Assembly: GCF_009602535.1 (NCBI RefSeq)
Contig: NZ_WIQI01000014.1
Span: 1-44,900 of the forward strand
DNA length: 44,900 bases
Direction: 5' to 3'
DNA from: Ornithinicoccus halotolerans
Lineage (GTDB): Bacteria; Actinomycetota; Actinomycetes; Actinomycetales; Dermatophilaceae
The notes under the pieces were generated by a model. That model saw only the letters and a list, made by a program, of their open reading frames with translations. It searched no databases and had not been told where the DNA came from. Both the position numbers and the translations under genes were made by a program. Positions 33,814 through 44,900 of this stretch are shown here, piece by piece. Within the stretch, counting starts at the first letter, position 1. The number at the start of each line of letters is the position of its first letter.

Positions 33814-35004
33814 GTGGTCTTCAGCAACTCCTTCGCGCCGCTGTGGGTGATCGGGCTCGTCGTCGGGGTGACCGTGCTCGCCCTCGTCTTCGACGTGCTC
33901 GTCCTCGGGCGCCGTCCCCACGTGCCCAGCAACCGGGAGACCGGGACCGCGCTGGGCATCTACGTGAGCCTGGCCGTGCTGTTCGGGGTGTACGTGTGGG
34001 TCGCGGGAGGTGCGCAGCTGGGCGCGGAGTACTACGCCGGCTGGCTCACCGAGTACTCGCTGTCGGTCGACAACCTGTTCGTCTTCCTCATCATCATGGC
34101 GAAGTTCCAGGTGCCCCGGCGCTACCAGCAGTTCGCGCTGCTGGTCGGGATCATCATCGCGCTGGTGCTGCGCGCGATCTTCATCCTCGTCGGGGCCGCC
34201 GCCATCGAACGGTGGTCGTGGGTCTTCTACATCTTCGGTGCGTTCCTGATCTACACCGCGTTCAAGCTGGCCATCGAGAACCTGGGCCACGACAAGGAGG
34301 ACGAGGAGTGGGAGGAGAACGCCCTGCTGAAGTGGGTGGAGCGGCGGTTCCCCGTGACCCAGTCCTGGGACGCCGGCACCCGGCTGCGGACGGTGGAGGC
34401 GGGCAAGAAGGTGCTCACGCCGATGTTCATCGTCATCCTGTCGCTGGGGATGACCGACCTGCTGTTCGCGCTCGACTCGATCCCCGCGATCTTCGGGCTG
34501 ACCCAGGACCCGTTCCTGGTCCTGATGGCCAACATCTTCGCGCTGATGGGGTTGCGCCAGCTGTACTTCCTCATCGGCAACCTGCTGCAGCGGCTGGTCT
34601 ACCTGGGGCTCGGGCTGTCGGTGCTGCTGGCCTTCATCGGCGTCAAGCTGGTGCTGCACGCGGTCCACGAGAACACGCTGCCCTTCCTCAACGACGGCCA
34701 GCCGATCCACGCGGTCCCGGAGGTGCCGATCTGGCTGTCGCTGACCATGATCGTCGGCATCCTGGCGGTCACCACGGTCGCGAGCCTGCTCAAGAGCCGG
34801 GCCGATGCCCAGCGCAACCTGCAGGTGAAGGAGGAGCTGGACCTGGACGAGCTCTCCGAGGTGGGGCTGGCCATCCGGGAGAGCGACGGCCACATCGTCG
34901 ACGAGCACGACCACGACCGGACGGTGCCCGCCGACGAGGTGCAGCGGCGGCTCGACGAGGGCCCCCGCTCCGACGACCCGAGCCGCACCGGCGACGCCGG
35001 CTGA
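33814..35004 (+). CDS. TerC family membrane protein, probable Mn2+ exporter
   Basis: This 396-residue membrane protein has about nine helices. TEYSLSVDNLFVFLIIM and LGMTDLLFALDSIPAIFG carry the paired acidic residues within helices that define TerC/Alx proteins. The C-terminal tail (about 330-396) is hydrophilic, acidic and His-containing (DGHIVDEHDHDR). TerC/Alx relatives are linked to manganese export, and the Mn2+ riboswitch upstream strongly supports that here. GTG 33814 has GGAAGG at 33801-33805, the sequence the riboswitch can mask. Longer in-frame starts would run through the aptamer and are rejected. Confidence 0.92.
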   Translation: MVFSNSFAPLWVIGLVVGVTVLALVFDVLVLGRRPHVPSNRETGTALGIYVSLAVLFGVYVWVAGGAQLGAEYYAGWLTEYSLSVDNLFVFLIIMAKFQVPRRYQQFALLVGIIIALVLRAIFILVGAAAIERWSWVFYIFGAFLIYTAFKLAIENLGHDKEDEEWEENALLKWVERRFPVTQSWDAGTRLRTVEAGKKVLTPMFIVILSLGMTDLLFALDSIPAIFGLTQDPFLVLMANIFALMGLRQLYFLIGNLLQRLVYLGLGLSVLLAFIGVKLVLHAVHENTLPFLNDGQPIHAVPEVPIWLSLTMIVGILAVTTVASLLKSRADAQRNLQVKEELDLDELSEVGLAIRESDGHIVDEHDHDRTVPADEVQRRLDEGPRSDDPSRTGDAG

Positions 35005-35030
35005 CCGACCTGACCTGACCCGTCGGGGCG

Positions 35031-35729
35031 CTACCAGCCCCGGGCGCGCCACTGCGGCAGCTGCGGCCGCTCGGTGCCGAGCGTGGTGCCGTCGCCATGT
35101 CCGGGGTGCACCACGGTGTCGTCGGGGTAGCGGGCGAACAGCCGGTCCTCCAGGTCGTCCACCAGCTGGCCGAAGTCATCCGCCGACCAGGTCTTGCCCG
35201 GCCCGCCGGGGAACAGGCTGTCGCCGGTGAACAGCTGCACTGGCTGGCCGGGCACCCGGAGGGCCAGCGCGATCGAGCCCGGGGTGTGCCCGCGCAGTGC
35301 GAGGACCTCCAGCTCCAGCTGGCCGACCCGGACGCGGTCGCCGTGCTCGAGCCGGTGGTCCGGCGCGACCGGCAGCTCGTCCGCGTCGGACGCGCCGGCC
35401 CAGGTGGTGGGCCGGTACCGCGCGGTGAGGTCGGGCAGCGCCCGATGGTGGTCCCAGTGCCGGTGCGTGGTCACCACGTGCTGCAGCGCGCCGGTGCCCT
35501 CCGCCACCAGCGCGGCCAGCCGGTCCGCGTCGGCCGCGGCGTCGACCAGCAGCTGCTCGCCGGTCGCCGCGCAGCTGAGCAGGTAGCAGCTGTTGTCCAT
35601 CTCGGACACGCTGCACTTGCGCAGCACCGCGGCACCGAGGTCCACGACCCGACTGGGGCCACCCGGTTCGACGTGCAGCCGGGCGGTGTCCGGACGGGGG
35701 TCCTCGTGGGTGTCGTCGGCGGTGGGCAC
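35031..35729 (-). CDS. MBL-fold (glyoxalase II-like) metallohydrolase
   Basis: This 232-residue metallo-beta-lactamase fold protein has the metal-binding THRHWDHH motif (HxHxDH), a downstream metal His in LRGHTPGS, the bridging Asp in [10 protein letters not shown] and a final His in [10 protein letters not shown]. It resembles Rv1637c, which sits next to uvrA in M. tuberculosis. The reaction is not assignable; hydroxyacyl-glutathione/mycothiol-type thioester hydrolysis is one option. GTG 35729 has GAGGAG upstream and is 12 bp from the gltD stop, so it is probably the third gene of gltB-gltD-MBL. It converges on terC. Confidence 0.85.
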   Translation of the reverse strand: MPTADDTHEDPRPDTARLHVEPGGPSRVVDLGAAVLRKCSVSEMDNSCYLLSCAATGEQLLVDAAADADRLAALVAEGTGALQHVVTTHRHWDHHRALPDLTARYRPTTWAGASDADELPVAPDHRLEHGDRVRVGQLELEVLALRGHTPGSIALALRVPGQPVQLFTGDSLFPGGPGKTWSADDFGQLVDDLEDRLFARYPDDTVVHPGHGDGTTLGTERPQLPQWRARGW

Positions 35730-35741
35730 GCGTCGCTCCTC

Positions 35742-37197
35742 TCAGACGGCCAGCGGCTGGTCCGTCGGTCGCACCGGGAACGGCAGCGTGGTGCTGCCGC
35801 TGAGGTACTCGTCCACGGCGGAGGCGCAGGCACGCCCCTCCGCGATCGCCCACACGATGAGCGACTGGCCGCGGCCGGCGTCGCCGGCGACGAAGACGCC
35901 GTCCATCCCGGTGGCGTAGCGGCCATCCCGGTCGAGCGTGCCACGCTCGGTGACGCCGACCTGCTCGACGCCCTTGAGCACCTGCGGGTCGGGGCCGGTG
36001 AAGCCGAGGGCCACCAGTACCAGCTGGGCGGGCAGGTCCCGCTCGGTGCCGGCGTAGGCGTCGAACCGGCCGTCCACCCGCTCGCCGTCCACGACCGTCA
36101 CCCCGGTCGCGCCGGTGGTGGGGTCGCCGTGCACCTGCAGGGTGTTCACGCCGAAGACGCGCTCCCCGCCCTCCTCGTGGGCCTCGCCGACGCGATGGAT
36201 GAGCGGATACATCGGCCACGGCTGGTGCGGCGGCCGCTCGGTCGGCGGCTGCGGGCGGATGTCCAGCTGGGTGACGCTGCGGGCACCCTGCCGGATGGCG
36301 GTGCCGTAGCAGTCGGCGCCGGTGTCGCCGCCACCGATGATGACCACGTCCTTGCCCTCGGCGCTGATGCCCGGCTCGGCGCCCAGCGCCTCCTTGTTGG
36401 CGGGGACCAGGTACTCCATCGCCGGCACCACCCCGGGCAGGTCGGCACCGGAGGCGGGCAGCCGCCGCGGCACCGTGGAGCCGATCGCCACGACGACGGC
36501 GTCGAACCGCTCACGCAGCTCGGGCAGGCTGAGGTCGTCCGGCCCGTCGCCACCGATGGTGACGCCGGTGCGGAACCGGATGCCCTCGCCGCGCAGCTGC
36601 ACCAGCCGCCGGTCCAGCACCGACTTCTCCATCTTGAACTCCGGGATGCCGTAGCGCAGCAGCCCGCCGATGGCGTCGTCGCGCTCGAACACGACCACGG
36701 TGTGACCGGCCCGGCTGAGCTGCTGGGCGGCGGCCAGCCCGGCGGGACCGGAGCCGACGACGGCCACGGTGCGCCCGCTGAGCCACTCCGGCTCCTGCAC
36801 GGTGACCAGCCCGTTCTCGAAGGCGCGGTCGATGATGGAGACCTCGATCTGCTTGATCGTCACCGCAGGCTGGCTGATGCCGAGCACGCAGGCGGGCTCG
36901 CAGGGGGCGGGGCACACCCGCCCGGTGAACTCCGGGAAGTTGTTGGTCGCGTGGAGGCGTTCGATGGCCTCCCGGAAGTTGCCGCGCCGGGTGAGGTCGT
37001 TCCACTCCGGGATCAGGTTGCCCAGCGGGCAGCCCTGGTGGCAGAACGGGATGCCGCAGTCCATGCAGCGGCTGGCCTGCCGCCGCAGCACCGCGTCCTC
37101 CTGCGCGGTGTGCACCTCGTGCCAGTCCTGGATGCGGACGGGCACCGGCCGGCTCGGCTGCGCCTCGCGCTCGCGGTAGGTCAGGAAGCCTTTCGGG

Positions 37198-37205
<8 letters not shown>
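35742..37205 (-). CDS. gltD: glutamate synthase small subunit
   Basis: This 487-residue FAD- and Fe-S-containing NADPH oxidase subunit supplies electrons to GltB. The N-terminal cysteine clusters [17 protein letters not shown] and [12 protein letters not shown] bind two 4Fe-4S centres. The FAD-binding [13 protein letters not shown] loop is at about 150, and the NADPH-binding [11 protein letters not shown] segment is further in. The C-terminal [18 protein letters not shown] is typical of the FAD domain. ATG 37205 overlaps the gltB end by 8 bp, so translation is coupled. Full length. Confidence 0.95.
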
Positions 37206-41769
<4,564 letters not shown>

Positions 41770-41836
41770 AGTCACCGATCTGGGCGGGGCGGTGCATGGA
41801 CTGACCGGGACAACGGTGGCCCGACGTTGAGAGCCC

Positions 41837-41842
41837 ACACTA
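41837..41842 (-). promoter_or_regulatory. possible -10 element of gltBD promoter
   Basis: The minus strand reads TAGTGT at 41842-41837, which would give a leader of about 60 nt before ATG 41769. No convincing -35 and no GlnR-like box is seen. Confidence 0.4.
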
Positions 41843-41869
41843 CCGTCGGTGCCTGTCGGCGAGGCGACC

Positions 41870-41875
41870 TACCAT
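41870..41875 (+). promoter_or_regulatory. -10 element for leaderless uvrA
   Basis: TACCAT is 7 bp before GTG 41883. The AT of this hexamer forms part of an in-frame ATG (41874), which would otherwise be mistaken for the start. No LexA-like box is visible. Confidence 0.6.
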
Positions 41876-41882
41876 GAGGGAC

Positions 41883-44831
41883 GTGCCTGCCACCCCCACG
41901 CCCGCCCGCCCCGAGGCGGCGGCTCCCACCGTGCTCGAGCGACCCCGCCACGACCGGCTGGTGGTGCGGGGCGCTCGCGAGCACAACCTCAAGGACGTCG
42001 CCGTTGACCTGCCCCGTGACTCGCTGATCGTGTTCACCGGGCTGTCCGGGTCCGGCAAGTCCTCGCTCGCCTTCGACACCATCTTCGCCGAGGGGCAGCG
42101 CCGCTACGTCGAGTCGCTGTCCGCCTACGCCCGGCAGTTCCTCGGGCAGATGGACAAGCCCGACGTCGACTTCATCGAGGGGCTGTCCCCTGCGGTGTCG
42201 ATCGACCAGAAGTCGACCAACCGCAACCCGCGCTCGACGGTCGGCACGATCACGGAGGTCTACGACTACCTGCGGCTGCTGTTCGCCCGGGTGGGCCGGC
42301 CGCACTGCCCGGTGTGCATGGCGCCGGTGGCCCGGCAGACGCCGCAGCAGATCGTGGACCGGCTGCTGGAGCTGCCCGAGCGCACCCGGTTCCAGGTGCT
42401 GGCGCCGGTGGTGCGCGCCCGCAAGGGTGAGTACGTCGACCTGTTCACCGAGCTGCAGTCCAAGGGCTTCGCCCGGGCCCGGGTCGACGGCGAGGTGGTG
42501 CCGCTGTCGGAGCCGCCGGCACTGGAGAAGCAGCGCAAGCACTCCATCGAGGTCGTGGTGGACCGGCTGGTCGCCAAGGGTCCGGAGGACGCCCGCGCCA
42601 AGCGCCGGCTCACCGACTCGGTCGAGACCGCCCTGGAGCTCGCCGGCGGGATGCTGGTCGTCGAGTTCGTCGACGTCCCGGCCGACGACCCCGAGGGCAG
42701 GCCCCGGGAGCGGCGGTTCTCGGAGCGGATGGCCTGCCCCAACGACCACCCGCTGGCGCTGGACGAGGTCGAGCCGCGCTCGTTCTCCTTCAACAGCCCG
42801 TTCGGTGCCTGCCCGGAGTGCACCGGCATCGGCGTGGAGCTGGAGGTGGACCCCGAGCTGGTCGTCCCGGACGAGGACCGCTCGATCCGGGAGGGCGCGA
42901 TCGCCCCGTGGTCGGGCGCCAGCGGTGTCAGCGAGTACTTCATGCGGGTGCTCGGGGGGCTGGCCGAGGACCTGAAGTTCTCCCTCGACGTGCCGTGGCG
43001 CTCGCTGCCGGGCCGGGCCCGCGACGCGATCCTGCAGGGCTACCGGCACCGGGTGCACGTGCGCTACCGCAACCGGTACGGCCGGGAGCGCACCTACTCG
43101 ACCGGCTTCGAGGGCGTGATCCCCTACGTCAAGCGCAAGCACGCCGAGACCGAGTCCGACTCCAGCCGGGAGCGCTACGAGGGGTACATGCGCGAGGTGC
43201 CGTGCCCGACGTGCGGCGGCGCCCGGCTGCGGCCGGAGTCGCTCGCGGTGCTGATCGGCGGTTGCAGCATCGCCGAGGTGTGTGGGCTGCCGATCGACCA
43301 GTGCCAGGAGTTCCTGCAGGGCATCGAGCTGACCGAGCGGGAGCGGCACATCGCCGAGCGGGTGCTGAAGGAGGTGCACGCGCGGCTGGGGTTCCTGCTC
43401 GACGTGGGGCTGGAGTACCTCGCCCTGGACCGGCCCGCGGGCACGCTCTCCGGCGGGGAGGCGCAGCGCATCCGGCTGGCCACCCAGATCGGCTCCGGGC
43501 TGGTCGGCGTGCTGTACGTGCTGGACGAGCCCTCGATCGGGCTGCACCAGCGCGACAACCACCGGCTCATCGAGACGCTGACCCGGCTGCGCGACCTCGG
43601 CAACACCCTCATCGTGGTCGAGCACGACGAGGACACCATCGCCGCGGCCGACTGGGTGGTCGACATCGGCCCGGGCGCGGGTGAGCACGGCGGCCAGGTG
43701 GTCCACAGCGGCCCGGTCCGGGGGCTGCTGGAGCACCGCGGCTCCATCACCGGGGACTACCTGGCCGGGCGGCGCGCCATCGAGCTGCCCGCCCAGCGTC
43801 GGCCGGGCAACGGCAAGCAGGTGAAGGTCGTCGGGGCGCGGGAGCACAACCTCGCCGGCATCGACGTCGCCGTCCCGCTCGGCAAGCTGGTCGCCGTGAC
43901 CGGCGTCTCCGGGTCCGGCAAGTCCACCCTGGTCAACGACATCCTCTACACCGTGCTGGCCAACCGGCTGCAGCGCGCCCGCCGGGTGCCCGGCCGGCAC
44001 CGCCGGGTGGAGGGCGTGGACCACCTGGACAAGGTGGTGCAGGTGGACCAGAGCCCCATCGGGCGCACCCCACGCAGCAACCCGGCCACCTACACCGGGG
44101 TGTTCGACCACATCCGCCGGCTGTTCGCCGAGACCACCGAGGCCAAGATCCGCGGCTACCAGCCGGGCCGGTTCTCCTTCAACGTCAAGGGCGGGCGCTG
44201 CGAGGCGTGCGCGGGCGACGGGACGCTGCGGATCGAGATGAACTTCCTGCCGGACGTGTACGTGCCGTGCGAGGTGTGCCACGGAGCCCGGTACAACCGG
44301 GAGACCCTGGAGGTGCACTTCAAGGGCCGCACCATCGCCGACGTGCTCAACATGCCCATCGAGGAGGCCGCCGAGTTCTTCGCGCCCGTGCCCGCCATCG
44401 CCCGGCACCTGCGCACCCTCGTCGACGTGGGGCTTGGCTACGTCCGGCTCGGGCAGCCGGCGCCCACGCTGTCCGGGGGCGAGGCGCAGCGGGTCAAGCT
44501 CGCCTCCGAGCTGCAGCGCCGCTCGACCGGCCGGACCGTGTACGTGCTGGACGAGCCCACCACCGGGTTGCACTTCGAGGACATCCGCAAGCTGCTGGCG
44601 GTGCTGCAGGGGCTGGTCGACAAGGGCAACACCGTCCTGGTCATCGAGCACAACCTGGACGTCGTCAAGAGCGCCGACTGGGTCATCGACATGGGCCCCG
44701 GCGGCGGCGTGGGCGGCGGCCGGCTGGTGGCCCAGGGCACCCCGGAGCAGGTCGCCGCCAACGACGCCAGCCACACCGGCCGGTACCTGCGGCCGCTGCT
44801 GGAGCGGGGCCAGCGCTCCAGCACGGCATGA
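41883..44831 (+). CDS. uvrA: excinuclease ABC subunit A
   Basis: This 982-residue damage-recognition ATPase of nucleotide excision repair has two ABC ATPase modules. Walker A motifs are [14 protein letters not shown] (about 49-62) and [15 protein letters not shown] (about 677-691). Signature motifs [16 protein letters not shown] and [15 protein letters not shown] and Walker [11 protein letters not shown] and [10 protein letters not shown] are intact. The C-terminal zinc module has CEACAGDGT and [10 protein letters not shown]. The first zinc module reads ACPNDHP with its later CPEC pair, so one Cys of the usual CxxC is replaced; as I recall this is common in actinobacteria. GTG 41883 is set by TACCAT 7 bp upstream. 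Confidence 0.96.
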   Translation: MPATPTPARPEAAAPTVLERPRHDRLVVRGAREHNLKDVAVDLPRDSLIVFTGLSGSGKSSLAFDTIFAEGQRRYVESLSAYARQFLGQMDKPDVDFIEGLSPAVSIDQKSTNRNPRSTVGTITEVYDYLRLLFARVGRPHCPVCMAPVARQTPQQIVDRLLELPERTRFQVLAPVVRARKGEYVDLFTELQSKGFARARVDGEVVPLSEPPALEKQRKHSIEVVVDRLVAKGPEDARAKRRLTDSVETALELAGGMLVVEFVDVPADDPEGRPRERRFSERMACPNDHPLALDEVEPRSFSFNSPFGACPECTGIGVELEVDPELVVPDEDRSIREGAIAPWSGASGVSEYFMRVLGGLAEDLKFSLDVPWRSLPGRARDAILQGYRHRVHVRYRNRYGRERTYSTGFEGVIPYVKRKHAETESDSSRERYEGYMREVPCPTCGGARLRPESLAVLIGGCSIAEVCGLPIDQCQEFLQGIELTERERHIAERVLKEVHARLGFLLDVGLEYLALDRPAGTLSGGEAQRIRLATQIGSGLVGVLYVLDEPSIGLHQRDNHRLIETLTRLRDLGNTLIVVEHDEDTIAAADWVVDIGPGAGEHGGQVVHSGPVRGLLEHRGSITGDYLAGRRAIELPAQRRPGNGKQVKVVGAREHNLAGIDVAVPLGKLVAVTGVSGSGKSTLVNDILYTVLANRLQRARRVPGRHRRVEGVDHLDKVVQVDQSPIGRTPRSNPATYTGVFDHIRRLFAETTEAKIRGYQPGRFSFNVKGGRCEACAGDGTLRIEMNFLPDVYVPCEVCHGARYNRETLEVHFKGRTIADVLNMPIEEAAEFFAPVPAIARHLRTLVDVGLGYVRLGQPAPTLSGGEAQRVKLASELQRRSTGRTVYVLDEPTTGLHFEDIRKLLAVLQGLVDKGNTVLVIEHNLDVVKSADWVIDMGPGGGVGGGRLVAQGTPEQVAANDASHTGRYLRPLLERGQRSSTA

Positions 44832-44900
44832 GCGGCAGCGGGTGCCCGCCCGCTCCGACCCGGCGCACCGTGCTGCGCGGGACCGCCCTGGCGGGACTGG
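44828..44900 (+). CDS. N-terminus of a Tat-exported protein (partial), possibly Rieske-type
   Basis: ATG 44828 overlaps the uvrA stop (ATGA). The 24 visible residues contain a twin-arginine export motif ([14 protein letters not shown]) at the start of a hydrophobic segment that runs off the window. In related actinobacteria a Rieske [2Fe-2S] protein with such a signal often follows uvrA, but none of its cluster motifs are visible here, so that identity is only a guess from context. Confidence 0.6.
   Translation, partial: MSGSGCPPAPTRRTVLRGTALAGL

Noticed and set aside
35005-35030. Terminator between terC and the MBL gene.
   Set aside because: Only a 5-bp CCGAC/GTCGG pairing with a long loop can be drawn, with no T tract. 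Too weak to list.
41772-44774. 1000-codon minus-strand frame opposite uvrA.
   Set aside because: Antisense shadow; uvrA motifs are continuous on the plus strand.

Overview
This window is high-GC DNA with GTG starts, short intergenic gaps and dense ATGA/GTGA stop-start overlaps, typical of Actinomycetota. From general memory of gene content and order it resembles Geodermatophilaceae-type genomes (Blastococcus, Modestobacter, Geodermatophilus), but I ran no search. Read left to right, trpC-trpB-trpA-lgt-pyk-pdtaR-polA-rpsA-coaE-uvrB-(MBL protein)-uvrA follows the order of the Mycobacterium tuberculosis Rv1611-Rv1638 block. This is therefore a conserved housekeeping neighbourhood with lineage-specific insertions and losses, not a genomic island. 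I found no CRISPR array, transposase, phage gene or recognisable defence system.

Region by region. (1) 1-1750: the 3' part of rsmB with an in-frame TAG, then rpe and a two-helix PH-domain protein. (2) 1766-3599, minus strand: a P-loop uridine-kinase-like protein and an FUSC-type aromatic acid exporter. (3) 3741-7480: two half-transporters forming a heterodimeric ABC exporter with one degenerate ATP site. (4) 7477-13050: tryptophan synthesis (membrane protein, 71-aa HGxxPAAW protein, trpC, trpB, trpA). It runs by coupled overlaps into a shrunken MauE-like remnant, a membrane-anchored DsbA-like thioredoxin and lgt. (5) 13061-19306: pyk, tRNA-Leu(CAA), the ANTAR regulator pdtaR, then minus-strand DUF554 and thioesterase genes, and polA. 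(6) 19403-25002: a branched-chain amino-acid-type ABC importer (livH, livM, livG, livF), with its lipoprotein livK convergent behind a strong shared terminator. LivH carries an unusual N-terminal secreted beta-sandwich domain. (7) 25233-29550: methyltransferase, rpsA, SDR and coaE. (8) 29571-35004: a BCCT betaine-type transporter, uvrB, and a TerC family protein preceded by a convincing yybP-ykoY (Mn2+) riboswitch. (9) 35031-44900: a minus-strand gltB-gltD-MBL operon, divergent uvrA, and the start of a Tat-exported protein.

Most notable observations. Ten genes show TANNNT placed 6-8 bp before an ATG/GTG start, the signature of leaderless transcription, and this revises several starts. A Mn2+ riboswitch before terC has an aptamer 3' strand that can also pair with the Shine-Dalgarno sequence. 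The divergent thioesterase/polA pair share almost the same -10 bases inside a perfect inverted repeat. livK has two tandem GGTTGGTCACA boxes placed like an activator site (GlnR is a candidate) and, further upstream, a run of tandem 8-bp palindromes. A 16-bp perfect palindrome lies in the BCCT leader. Two reading frames look damaged: rsmB (nonsense codon) and the MauE-like gene (apparent in-frame internal deletion). No wholly new multi-gene system is evident. The best candidates for new biology are the LivH fusion and the regulatory DNA around livK, the BCCT gene and terC.
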